Part shown: piece after piece, positions 17,084-25,936 of the stretch
How positions within the stretch are numbered: the stretch's first letter is position 1
How the letters are laid out: each line of letters starts with the position of its first letter
Source of the DNA: Flavobacterium sp. IB48
Lineage (GTDB): Bacteria; Bacteroidota; Bacteroidia; Flavobacteriales; Flavobacteriaceae
Direction: 5' to 3'
Assembly (NCBI RefSeq): GCF_016405855.1
Contig: NZ_JAEFCA010000002.1
Span: 805,135 to 869,134 of the forward strand
DNA length: 64,000 bases
Notes under the pieces: model-generated
What the model saw: the letters and a program-made list of their open reading frames with translations, nothing else
What the model was told of the DNA's origin: nothing
Database searches by the model: none
Made by a program: the position numbers and the translations under genes

Positions 17084-18475
17084 TTAGTTAGCTTTTTTAG
17101 TCTCGATTCCGTTTTGGTCTAATAAATACATTAATGTAGTCATTGTCGCTGCTCCAAGCTCAAGCTCTCTTTTATTGATTGCATCAAATTTATCGTTTGC
17201 CGCGTGATGATAATCGAAATAACGCTGAGAATCTGGCTTTAAACCTGCTTTTACAATTGCTTGAGAAGTCAAATGGCTAATATCTGAACCTGCGTGACCA
17301 ATTGTAAAACTGTGCACTAAATAAGGTTCAAAAAGATCTTTATAACCTTGAATTTTTTTCAAATTAGCATCATCAGCTTCAATTGAAAACCCTCTTGGTG
17401 AAAATCCTCCTGAATCACTTTCTAAAGCAAAAATGTGGTTTTCTTTATTTTGTTTTGAAACTTCTTCGTATTTAGCACCACCTTTTCCGCCGTTTTCTTC
17501 GTTCATAAACAATACAACACGAATTGTATTTTTAGGTTTATAGTTTAAGTTTTTCAAAATACGAATCACTTCCATACTTTGTACTACTCCTGCTCCATCA
17601 TCGTGAGAACCATCTGCTAAATCCCAAGAATCTAAATGTCCTCCAACAACCATAATATTTTCTGGACTTACAGTTCCTGTTAATTCTCCAATTACGTTAT
17701 AAGATAATACGTCTGGTAAAGTTTCACAAGATTGTTTGAAATAAAATTTCAAAGCTGGATTTCTTTTTAAAGTTTTACTTAATAATTCTGCAGCGTTTGT
17801 ACTAATAGCCGCTGTTGGAATATATTGCTCTTTTGGCAAATCTCCATAACTTTGAGTTCCTGTATGAGGAAAATCATCCAAACGCAAGTTCATTGAACGA
17901 ACAATACTTCCTACCGCTCCTAATTTTGCAGCTTCTTTTGCTCCTGCATATCTTTGGTCAACGCAAGCTCCATAAGAAGTAAAAGTTTCAATATTTTCAG
18001 GATTCATTGGTCTGTTAAAGAACACAATTTTTCCTTTCACTTTATCTGCACCAAGTTCGTTTAATTCTTTAATTCCTTGAACCTCGATTATTTCTGCAGT
18101 AAGACCTGTTTTTGCTGTTGCAACAGAACCACCCAATGCACAAATTGGCACATTAGTTTTTACTTTTCCATCAAGAATATAAGCTGTTTCTTTTTCTCCT
18201 CTAACCCAATGAGGAACCATAACTTCTTGTAAATAAACTTTGTCAAGCCCTAAACTTTCTAATTGTCTTTTAGTGTACTCAACTGCTTGTTCTGCTCCTT
18301 TAGATCCAGACAAACGAGCGCCAATATCGTTAGATAAATATTCTAACCATGTGTAGCATTTTGACTCGGTTAAAGCTTTTTTGTAAAATAATTTGATGTT
18401 TTTTTCATCATTTGTCTGTGCAAAAGATGTCAATCCGCTTAAAACTAATGCAGTTAAAAGAATTGTTTTTTTCAT
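17084..18475 (-). CDS. M28 family exported aminopeptidase
   Basis: 463 residues from the ATG at 18475, which gives the signal peptide MKKTILLTALVLSGLTSFAQ; a longer start at 18532 would put 19 non-hydrophobic residues ahead of it. Zinc ligands of family M28 are visible in GGHLDSWDLADGSHDDGAG (His and Asp), FMNEENGGKG (catalytic Glu and ligand Glu), LESDSGGF (Asp) and a late DYHHAANDKFD (His). A PA-domain-like insert precedes the catalytic part. It releases N-terminal amino acids from peptides outside the cytoplasm. Confidence 0.9.
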   Translation of the reverse strand: MKKTILLTALVLSGLTSFAQTNDEKNIKLFYKKALTESKCYTWLEYLSNDIGARLSGSKGAEQAVEYTKRQLESLGLDKVYLQEVMVPHWVRGEKETAYILDGKVKTNVPICALGGSVATAKTGLTAEIIEVQGIKELNELGADKVKGKIVFFNRPMNPENIETFTSYGACVDQRYAGAKEAAKLGAVGSIVRSMNLRLDDFPHTGTQSYGDLPKEQYIPTAAISTNAAELLSKTLKRNPALKFYFKQSCETLPDVLSYNVIGELTGTVSPENIMVVGGHLDSWDLADGSHDDGAGVVQSMEVIRILKNLNYKPKNTIRVVLFMNEENGGKGGAKYEEVSKQNKENHIFALESDSGGFSPRGFSIEADDANLKKIQGYKDLFEPYLVHSFTIGHAGSDISHLTSQAIVKAGLKPDSQRYFDYHHAANDKFDAINKRELELGAATMTTLMYLLDQNGIETKKAN

Positions 18476-18575
18476 AGTTTTGATAGTAATTTTGGAGTTT
18501 ATAGTGCTTTTGGCACATTCACAAAGGAACAAAATTATTGACAGTTGAACGCTTTTCTTTAATCTTTTAACAAAA

Positions 18576-18619
18576 AAAAGCTCTTATTACAAATTATTCA
18601 ATCTGTAATAAGAGCTTTT
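18576..18619 (-). terminator. rho-independent terminator of the PUL transcript
   Basis: AAAAGCTCTTATTACA pairs with TGTAATAAGAGCTTTT, followed on the minus strand by T residues. It lies just downstream of the GH43 gene. Confidence 0.85.
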
Positions 18620-18639
18620 ACATATTTTGCAAATAAAGA

Positions 18640-20556
18640 TTATTTTATTTCAATAATCTTATTTTTTGTTCCAATTCCGTTTTCATTAAAAGGCTCAATT
18701 GTAAAATAATATTTTGTGCCTTTATCCAAACCTCTAAAATCATACGTATTGTCACCATAAACCATAATGCTGTTATACAATTTATCTGGTTCGATTCCAT
18801 AATAAATATTATAACCAATTGCATCTGCTTGTTTTTTCCATGAAATCATAGCGTTTCTAGAATCTGCTTTGTTTCTATCTACTTTGAAAGAAGCCACCGA
18901 TTTTGGTTTTGCTGCCAATCCGTTTCCAAAAACTCTGAAATCAGAGATTGCAAATAAACCAGATGCATTGTGAATATTTTCCATTTTGATATAACGCGCT
19001 TTGATCGGTTTTGTAAGTTCTACATAATCGTGAGGTGCATCTTTATCGTTTTTAGATTTATCTACTACCAAAGTCCAATTTTTAGCATCGTCAGACATGA
19101 ATATTTTATATTGATAATAAATATCCATTGCTTTATTAAACTGTGTCGCTTTATGATCAGCGTAATTGATTTGAAGTGCATTAATCTCCATTGGTCTTCC
19201 TAAATCCATTTGAAGCCATTCTCCCGGATTATTAGTTTTTGCCGACCAATAGGTTTGAATGTTTTCATCTGTTAGATTTTCTGGTCCGTAACAGAACTTC
19301 TCATATACTTTTTTCCCTCCATTATCCATTCTATGGGTTTCCACTTCCATACATTCCTCAGAAGAAGAAACAGTTACTGGCTTTTTATACGAAAGTAACA
19401 TCCATCCTGAAGCAGCACCTTTAGTTTGATCACGCTGGCTTGTTGGCAATACAATTGGAAAATCTCCATAAGCTGTAATAGAATACATTACATCGTCTTT
19501 ATCAAATCCTGCGGGAAACATATCTATACGACGTTCAAAACGATCTTTAATAGAAATTTTGCATGTTCCAGTATTCCAGTAGTTTCCATAATTATCGGCA
19601 AAAGTGTTTCCATGTCCAGCTCCAATTACAAATCCGCCTGGTTTATATGACATCGGATTGTGTTTCTGATATGCAAACGGCCCTAACGGATTATCTCCCA
19701 CATGAACTCCATTTGCATAACCTTTAAACTCGGTTGCAGGAGCTCCGTATTGCATATAATATTTTCCGTTATGTTTCGTCATCCAAGCTCCTTCGATAAA
19801 ATTTCCCCAAGGTGCAGGTTCCATATCATTGTTTGGTCCAAAACGTTCCCATCCGTGAGCTGAAGGATCTAAAATGGCAACTTCTTTAATTTGTCCGTAA
19901 GGTTTTTGAATATCTTCTACTTCTGTCGCTTTATATAATGTTGCATAATCAGCCTGATTTCCTTTTGGAAGCCAAGTATTATAATCAACTTCTACTCCAA
20001 CAAGTGGTAATTTTCCGCTTGAACCATAGTACATGTATACTTTTTTATCATCGTCCTGAAAAATGGCAGGATCCCAAGTTGGAAGCATTGCTTTATCTAC
20101 ATGGCGTGTCCATCTTCCTGATTTTGGATCAGCTGTTTTCCAAATTGGATGATCTCTTTTCCAAGTTGAACCAACATAAAATAATGTATCGTTTACAACC
20201 CAAGCTGCAGGAGCACATTGGTCGTCGTCGCCTGGCTGTCTTTGAAAACTTCCGTAAACAAAATTCCAGTCTGACATATCTTTACTCCAAAAGAAACCTG
20301 CCTGATTGGTAGCAAATAAATAATATTCGCCTTTATAAGTAATAATTACAGGATCAGCGCTCGAACGGCGTGATTCTGGAATTCCGTTGTGGTTATGAGT
20401 CGTAAAATTGTATCCAATATTTATCGGATTACAATAGGTTGTTGCGGGTCTGCTAGGGTCAAACCATTCTGTTTTACCAGAATTTTGAGCCAAAAGAGTG
20501 CTTCCGAAAAGCATCGAAAACAAAATCGGCGTAAGTTGTTTATATATCTTTTTCAT
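18640..20556 (-). CDS. GH43 family glycoside hydrolase with discoidin and fibronectin III domains
   Basis: 638 residues with a signal peptide ending at LLAQ. The five-bladed GH43 catalytic part (about 40-390) has the expected acidic triad candidates: Asp68 in SSADPV, Asp162 in TWDPAIF and Glu255 in FIEGAW. A discoidin (F5/8 type C) domain follows at about 400-545 (ENIQTYWSAK, GEWLQMDLGR, ARYIKMENI) and a fibronectin III domain at about 553-636. GH43 enzymes usually remove arabinose, xylose or galactose; the sugar is not evident here. It is the last gene of the PUL, 31 bases after the glycerophosphodiesterase. Confidence 0.88.
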   Translation of the reverse strand: MKKIYKQLTPILFSMLFGSTLLAQNSGKTEWFDPSRPATTYCNPINIGYNFTTHNHNGIPESRRSSADPVIITYKGEYYLFATNQAGFFWSKDMSDWNFVYGSFQRQPGDDDQCAPAAWVVNDTLFYVGSTWKRDHPIWKTADPKSGRWTRHVDKAMLPTWDPAIFQDDDKKVYMYYGSSGKLPLVGVEVDYNTWLPKGNQADYATLYKATEVEDIQKPYGQIKEVAILDPSAHGWERFGPNNDMEPAPWGNFIEGAWMTKHNGKYYMQYGAPATEFKGYANGVHVGDNPLGPFAYQKHNPMSYKPGGFVIGAGHGNTFADNYGNYWNTGTCKISIKDRFERRIDMFPAGFDKDDVMYSITAYGDFPIVLPTSQRDQTKGAASGWMLLSYKKPVTVSSSEECMEVETHRMDNGGKKVYEKFCYGPENLTDENIQTYWSAKTNNPGEWLQMDLGRPMEINALQINYADHKATQFNKAMDIYYQYKIFMSDDAKNWTLVVDKSKNDKDAPHDYVELTKPIKARYIKMENIHNASGLFAISDFRVFGNGLAAKPKSVASFKVDRNKADSRNAMISWKKQADAIGYNIYYGIEPDKLYNSIMVYGDNTYDFRGLDKGTKYYFTIEPFNENGIGTKNKIIEIK

Positions 20557-20587
20557 GGTTAGATTTCTTTAATAAAGTTTTAGAAGA

Positions 20588-21361
20588 TTAGTTTTTAACT
20601 TCCTTTCTTTCCTTTAAAAGTTCAGGTTCATTTGTGGTGATGTAATTGAATTTATGAGCTATAATCCAATCCATATCTTTTGCGTCATTAACAGTCCAAG
20701 CATTTAAGATAATCTTATTGTCTTTAGCTTCCCGTATCCATTCCGGGTGTTTTTGAAAAACAGAATAGTGATAGTCAACCCCATTAATTTTATCTGCTTT
20801 TACTTCTTTTGGAGATTTATTTCCTTCTAAATATTGAAGAGAGGTTTTAGAATCTATTTCTCTAATTTTCTTTAGAATATCATAATCAAAACTGATGTAG
20901 CAGGTATTTTTATTGGCTTTTAGTTTTTTAATGGTTTCGACAGCTGCTACAGCAGTTTTTTGTCCTCTTTCTTTACTAATTTCCGAAGGTTTAATTTCGC
21001 ACACTAAAAGAGTGTGTTTATTATTACGCATTCCTTCTGAAATATATTCGTGAAGGGTTGGAAGTTTTTCTCCGTTAGAAAGTTTAAATTTTATCAAATC
21101 TGCATAATTCGTTTCTTCAATAAGCAGTTTGTTGTAATGTGCGTCGTGATTAATAACAAGCGAATCGTCTGCAGTTCTCCATACATCAAATTCTGAACCT
21201 GGCAATTTTAAATCAATCGCATGTCTTAAAGATGCAATTGAGTTTTCGGGAAGATTGTTTTTTTTCCATGCACCTCGATGCGCTACAATTGCATTCTTTT
21301 GTGCATTACAAAATGAAAAAGCAATAAGACACACTGCACTAAATATTTTAATTTTATTCAT
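20588..21361 (-). CDS. exported glycerophosphodiester phosphodiesterase
   Basis: 257 residues from the ATG at 21361, giving signal peptide MNKIKIFSAVCLIAFSFCNA; an upstream ATG at 21421 would place 20 residues before it and overlap a terminator. GDPD catalytic residues are present: His28-Arg29 in AHRG, Glu57 and Asp59 in SEFDVW and His72 in INHD. Later segments CEIKPS, ISFDYDILKKI and NAWTVND fit the barrel. The family splits glycerophosphodiesters into glycerol phosphate and an alcohol. Within a PUL it might strip phosphoglycerol from a glycan, which is inference. A terminator-like hairpin separates it from the GH3 gene. Confidence 0.88.
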   Translation of the reverse strand: MNKIKIFSAVCLIAFSFCNAQKNAIVAHRGAWKKNNLPENSIASLRHAIDLKLPGSEFDVWRTADDSLVINHDAHYNKLLIEETNYADLIKFKLSNGEKLPTLHEYISEGMRNNKHTLLVCEIKPSEISKERGQKTAVAAVETIKKLKANKNTCYISFDYDILKKIREIDSKTSLQYLEGNKSPKEVKADKINGVDYHYSVFQKHPEWIREAKDNKIILNAWTVNDAKDMDWIIAHKFNYITTNEPELLKERKEVKN

Positions 21362-21408
21362 AATAATCGTAGTTAAAAAATTACAAAAAAGGTTATTCAT
21401 TTTAGAAA

Positions 21409-21434
21409 AAAAGCCCTCCAAACGAAGGGCTTTT
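21409..21434 (-). terminator. terminator between GH3 and GDPD genes
   Basis: AAAAGCCCT pairs with AGGGCTTTT across a short loop, with T on the minus strand after the hairpin. It would reduce read-through from the GH3 gene into the GDPD and GH43 genes. Confidence 0.75.
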
Positions 21435-21453
21435 AACTAATCAAATAAACCAA

Positions 21454-23754
21454 CTATTTAGTTAACTCAAAACTAACTTTCTTATCAGCGTTTGAATTTC
21501 CTCCAACGAAAATATCAAACTGCCCAGGCTCGGCTACGAATTGTAAATCAGAGTTATAAAATTTTAAATCTTCAACAGTAATTTCAAAACTTACTGTTTG
21601 TTTTTCACCTTTTTTAAGTGCTATCTTTTGGAAACCTTTCAATTCTCTAACTGGTCTTGTTACTGAACCAACTAAATCTCTAATGTATAATTGAACTGTT
21701 TCTTTTCCGTCAAAATTTCCAGTGTTTGTTACATCAACAGTTACTTTCAATTTTCCGTTAGAATCCATTTTATCAGAAGAAATCTTCAAGTTTGAATAAT
21801 CAAAATTGGTATAGCTCAAACCAAATCCGAATGGGAATAATGGCTCGTTTCTTTCGTCAATATAATTTGATCTGAATTTTTCAAATTTTCCTTCTGTGTT
21901 AGAAAGTGGTCTTCCTGTATTTTTGTGCGCGTAGTAAATTGGTAATTGTCCCACACTTCTTGGGAAAGTTGAAGTCAATTTTCCTGAAGGATTTACATCT
22001 CCAAATAAAACATCAGCAATAGCGTAACCAGCTTCTGTACCAGCAAACCAAGCATTCAAAATTGCTGGAACTGTTTTTTCTTCGTCAGTAATTACTAACG
22101 GACGTCCGTCAAATAAAACCAAAACAACTGGTTTTCCTGTTTTTAATAAAGCGTTTAATAAATCTTTTTGAGCTTGTGGAATTTCTAAGTTTGTACGGCT
22201 GCTAGATTCACCACTCATTTCTGCAGATTCTCCTAAAGCAGCAACAATTACATCAGATTGTTCAGCAACTTTTAAAGCTTCTGCTAATAATTCTTCTTTT
22301 GTACGAGCATCACGGTGTAAAGTTTTACCGAACATTGTTGCATTAGTTTCAAAAGTTTCATCGTAATCTAAATTGCTTCCTTTAGCGTATAAAACTTTAG
22401 TTCCTGTTCCAGCTACTTCTTTGATACCTCTCAATAATGAAACAGCATTTTCCATTTTTGTAGCCACACTCCAAGTTCCTGGCATATTTTCTTTAGCATC
22501 TGCCAATGGTCCGATTAAACCAATTGTTCCAGATTTTTTTAGAGGCAATAACTGATTTTGGTTTTTTAATAAAACTAAAGATTGAGCTGCAATATCACGT
22601 GCTTCTTTTCTGCTATCTGTTGTAAAGATTTCAGTTTTAGCTCTTTTTTCATCACAATATTTGTATGGATCTTGGAATAAACCTAAATCATATTTTGCTT
22701 CTAAAATAAGTTTTACAGCATTATCTATTGTTTCGATTTTTACTTTTCCTTCATCTAAAGATTTTTTCAAAGTTCCTAAGAAACCTTCTCCAACCATATC
22801 CATTTCAACTCCAGCGTTTAATGCTAAAGCAGAAACTTGCTGTAAATCACCCATTCCGTGAGGAATCATTTCAGGAATTCCTGTAAAATCGGTTACTACA
22901 AATCCTTTGAAACCCCATTGTTTTCTTAAAACATCTGTCATTAACCATTTGTTTCCTGTTGCTGGAATTCCGTCAACTTCATTGAAAGAAGCCATAACCG
23001 AACCTACACCTGCATCAACTGCAGCTTTGTAAGGAGGGAAATAATCATTAAACATTCTGATGTGGCTCATATCAACTGTATTATAATCACGTCCGCCTTC
23101 TGGAGCACCATATAATGCGAAGTGTTTAACACAAGCTAAGATTGAGTTATTTTTAGTAAGATCGTGCTGTTGGTAACCATTAACCATTGCTTTTGCAATT
23201 TGGCTTCCTAAATATGGATCTTCTCCTGAACCTTCAGAAACTCTTCCCCATCTTGGGTCACGAGAAATGTCAACCATCGGAGAGAATGTCCAGTTGATAC
23301 CGTCTGCGCTTGCTTCTTTTGCAGCGATTTGAGCACTTCTTTCAATTAAGCCCATATCCCAAGTACAAGATAATCCTAACGGAATTGGGAATGTTGTTTC
23401 GTAACCATGAATAACGTCCATACCAAAAAGCAACGGAATTTTTAAACGGCTTTTTTCAACCGCAATTTTCTGTACTTCTTTAATTTTTTGAACTGATTTA
23501 ATGTTGAACAAACCGCCCACTTTTCCTTCAGCAATATTTTTTGCCACATTTGAGCTGTTTGCCTGCCCAGTGGTAATATCACCAGATGTTGGCAAGTTTA
23601 ACTGACCCAATTTCTCGTCTAAAGTCATTTTTGACATTAATTCCGCCACAAATTCAGACTTTGGTTTAATTTTCACTGTATTTTTAGCTGGCTTTTTTTG
23701 AGCATAACCCAAAACAGCACATCCTAAAAAAAGTAAGACTAATTTGTTTTTCAT
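21454..23754 (-). CDS. GH3 family beta-glucosidase (BglX-like)
   Basis: 766 residues with a signal peptide ending at GYAQ. The N-terminal GH3 barrel has GSGEDPYLGSQIAKAMV, CVKHFALYG and GFVVTDFTG, in which Asp289 is the expected nucleophile. The GH3 C-terminal domain (about 395-620) has GLIGPLAD and GESAEMSGESSSR. A fibronectin-III-like domain closes the protein. It is about the size of periplasmic BglX and would cleave gluco-oligosaccharides released by the GH144-type enzyme. It lies 10 bases after the esterase-like gene. Confidence 0.93.
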   Translation of the reverse strand: MKNKLVLLFLGCAVLGYAQKKPAKNTVKIKPKSEFVAELMSKMTLDEKLGQLNLPTSGDITTGQANSSNVAKNIAEGKVGGLFNIKSVQKIKEVQKIAVEKSRLKIPLLFGMDVIHGYETTFPIPLGLSCTWDMGLIERSAQIAAKEASADGINWTFSPMVDISRDPRWGRVSEGSGEDPYLGSQIAKAMVNGYQQHDLTKNNSILACVKHFALYGAPEGGRDYNTVDMSHIRMFNDYFPPYKAAVDAGVGSVMASFNEVDGIPATGNKWLMTDVLRKQWGFKGFVVTDFTGIPEMIPHGMGDLQQVSALALNAGVEMDMVGEGFLGTLKKSLDEGKVKIETIDNAVKLILEAKYDLGLFQDPYKYCDEKRAKTEIFTTDSRKEARDIAAQSLVLLKNQNQLLPLKKSGTIGLIGPLADAKENMPGTWSVATKMENAVSLLRGIKEVAGTGTKVLYAKGSNLDYDETFETNATMFGKTLHRDARTKEELLAEALKVAEQSDVIVAALGESAEMSGESSSRTNLEIPQAQKDLLNALLKTGKPVVLVLFDGRPLVITDEEKTVPAILNAWFAGTEAGYAIADVLFGDVNPSGKLTSTFPRSVGQLPIYYAHKNTGRPLSNTEGKFEKFRSNYIDERNEPLFPFGFGLSYTNFDYSNLKISSDKMDSNGKLKVTVDVTNTGNFDGKETVQLYIRDLVGSVTRPVRELKGFQKIALKKGEKQTVSFEITVEDLKFYNSDLQFVAEPGQFDIFVGGNSNADKKVSFELTK

Positions 23755-23764
23755 TCTATTCTAT

Positions 23765-24478
23765 TTATTTGTTTGTATTCGTTTTTCTTTGCTGAAACAT
23801 CCAGTCGTAGATCTCTTTGTTATCATAAACTCTTGTCCAGCTGTCATGATTTGCATCATCAAAAATGGTCAGCTTTACATCTTTTGCATTACATTTTTTC
23901 AATTCATTATAAATTGTGATTGCATAATTCACATTTACCACATTATCCTGTAATCCGTGGAAAATTCTGGTTGGAATATTGGCTATTTCACATGCTTTTT
24001 CTAACTGAATTAAATCTACAAAGCCAGCGACAGGTACGTTTGCGGCAAATAGATCAGGATGTGCAAAAGCCAAATTCCATGAAGCCCAACCTCCTGAGCT
24101 TAAACCAGTAACATATATTCTTTCTGAATCAATTTTATTTTCTTTCTGAATTTTCACAATCAGCTGGTAAATTGATTCTATATGCCAATTTTCGTCTTCT
24201 TTGCATTGTGGAGCCAAAACATAAGCATCTAATTGGTTCGTTTTTAAATATTTTAAAGGCCCATTAATTTTTACCTTTTCTAAATCGGTTCCTTTTTCTC
24301 CATCACCCGAAATAAAAACAATTAATGGCTTCTTCTCCTTAACATTCGCTGGACGATGCAAAACATAACCCAGTTCGTATTTAGACATTATAACCGTATT
24401 GATTTTCCCAGTTGTTTCACTCTGCCCAAAAACAACTACAGAAAACAACAGAAATATAAATGCTAATGTATTTTTCAT
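23765..24478 (-). CDS. exported alpha/beta hydrolase, esterase-like
   Basis: 237 residues with a signal peptide ending at VFGQ. The nucleophile elbow is GLSSG (Ser127), with Asp178 in GLQDNVV and His211 in DANHDSWTR as the rest of the triad. The layout resembles PHB-depolymerase or feruloyl-esterase-like carbohydrate esterases and prolyl-oligopeptidase-type proteins. In this PUL it most likely removes acyl groups, such as acetyl or succinyl, from the glycan; the substrate is inferred only. It starts 6 bases after the GH144 stop and is closely followed by the GH3 gene. Confidence 0.8.
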   Translation of the reverse strand: MKNTLAFIFLLFSVVVFGQSETTGKINTVIMSKYELGYVLHRPANVKEKKPLIVFISGDGEKGTDLEKVKINGPLKYLKTNQLDAYVLAPQCKEDENWHIESIYQLIVKIQKENKIDSERIYVTGLSSGGWASWNLAFAHPDLFAANVPVAGFVDLIQLEKACEIANIPTRIFHGLQDNVVNVNYAITIYNELKKCNAKDVKLTIFDDANHDSWTRVYDNKEIYDWMFQQRKTNTNK

Positions 24479-24484
24479 AGAGAC

Positions 24485-25861
24485 TTAAATTCCGTATTTT
24501 CCAGATTTAAATCCAAGTTTTGTTAAACCTTGTTTTACTTCTGGCGCGTTCATAAACAATTTCCATAATAGGCCTGTTCTGTAATTTTCGATCATTACAA
24601 CTTCAGGACCTTGATCTATTGCTAAATAACGTTTTGCAACCCATTTATTTCCTAAACTCAAAGCATCATAAAAACCAGCATCTCCCCAAGTTTCGTCTTT
24701 ATGATTTTCGTATAAATTTCTGATTACGGCCATCGATTCTTTTGGCGTGTAAACAATTGAGCTGATTGCTGCCGTTGGAGAAATTACACCCTGATCGTTG
24801 CTTGGCATGTGTGCATTATATCCGATCGATCCATCAGGGTTTCTAGAATAAGAAGCTGTTAAACCCCAATATTCTGGACCATAACCTGCATTTTTATTTG
24901 GATTTTGAACACAATACTCATAATTGATTTTAGTCTGATTTACATTTAAATCCCAATAATTAGCATATTTATCTGTTAACTGATTCGGATCTAAACCTAC
25001 ATAAGAATAATGAGCCCAAAATAATGGACCGCCAAATTCTTCTGCACCGTTGTGCTTTAAAATAAGTGGGATATTGTATTTTGTTTTTGAAGAAACTATG
25101 CCGCCGCTTCTCGCCCATCCTTCGTGATATGCTTTCGCATCGATTGTATGAGTTGGCGAAGACGCAGCCATTACATAAGTAATAAGGCATTCGTTATATC
25201 CTTGTAGTGGGAAATTCATCTCCCAAGCATAGCTCGGAGACCAGTGCCAATATAGTACATTTTTTTGATTTGTGTACCATTGCCAATCAACACCTTTCCA
25301 AAGTGCATCATATTTTTGTGCTACGGCTTTTTCTGTTTCAGAACCATCTTTAAGATATTCACGAACGGTAATCATTCCTGCAACCAAAAATGAAGTTTCG
25401 ACTAAATCGCCGCCATTATCCTTGGTTCCAAAAGGCTTTACTTTTCCTGTATTTCCGTCAATCCAATGTGACCATGCTCCGTGAAAACGATCTGCTTTGC
25501 CTAAAAAATCTGCAATTTTGTTAAGTCTTTCTACTCCTTGTTCTTTAGTGATATATCCTTGAGACATTCCTGAAACAAGAGCCATTAATCCGAAACCTGA
25601 ACCACCTGTTGTTACAATATTTGAATCGTTTTCAGGATAAACTCCGTCTGGATGATAACGTTCTCTGGCTAATCCAGAATTTGGTTCTGCATAATCCCAG
25701 AAGTATTTAAAAGTTTGTTTTTGAACAGCATCTAAAAGCTGATCATCTGTTAATGCAGTAACGCCAGAAGTATTTTCCTGTACATTTTCTTTTGACTTAT
25801 CTTCCTTTGATCCACAACTAAAAAAAGCAAAAGCTAAAAATAAAACTGAAATTCTAACCAT
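24485..25861 (-). CDS. GH144-type (glucoamylase-like) lipoprotein, probable beta-1,2-glucanase
   Basis: 458 residues with leader MVRISVLFLAFAFFSC, so Cys16 is the lipid anchor. The start of the domain is LDAVQKQTFKYFWDYAEPNSGLA, followed by TTGGSGFGLMALVSG, HGAWSHWIDG, GDLVETSFLVAGM and GYGPEYWGLTASY, the typical pattern of the glucoamylase-like PF10091 / GH144 family. The founding GH144 enzyme from Chitinophaga pinensis is an endo-beta-1,2-glucanase. This protein is likely cell-surface or periplasmic. It heads the enzyme part of the PUL, separated from susD by a hairpin. Confidence 0.85.
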   Translation of the reverse strand: MVRISVLFLAFAFFSCGSKEDKSKENVQENTSGVTALTDDQLLDAVQKQTFKYFWDYAEPNSGLARERYHPDGVYPENDSNIVTTGGSGFGLMALVSGMSQGYITKEQGVERLNKIADFLGKADRFHGAWSHWIDGNTGKVKPFGTKDNGGDLVETSFLVAGMITVREYLKDGSETEKAVAQKYDALWKGVDWQWYTNQKNVLYWHWSPSYAWEMNFPLQGYNECLITYVMAASSPTHTIDAKAYHEGWARSGGIVSSKTKYNIPLILKHNGAEEFGGPLFWAHYSYVGLDPNQLTDKYANYWDLNVNQTKINYEYCVQNPNKNAGYGPEYWGLTASYSRNPDGSIGYNAHMPSNDQGVISPTAAISSIVYTPKESMAVIRNLYENHKDETWGDAGFYDALSLGNKWVAKRYLAIDQGPEVVMIENYRTGLLWKLFMNAPEVKQGLTKLGFKSGKYGI

Positions 25862-25888
25862 TATAAAAATTTAAGATTTTTGATAAAT

Positions 25889-25922
25889 AATCACTTCCCT
25901 CAGGAAATCTGAAGGAAGTGAT
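25889..25922 (-). terminator. hairpin between susD and the GH144 gene
   Basis: AATCACTTCC pairs with GGAAGTGATT, with inner TCAG/CTGA pairing. Few T residues follow on the minus strand, so it may be a weak terminator or an RNA processing or stability element that lowers enzyme expression relative to susCD. Confidence 0.5.
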
Positions 25923-25936
25923 TCTTAAGATTTTGA

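Noticed and set aside
18520..18532. Promoter box TTCCTTTG before the M28 peptidase gene
   Set aside because: It has one mismatch to TAnnTTTG and no -33 element at a usable distance.
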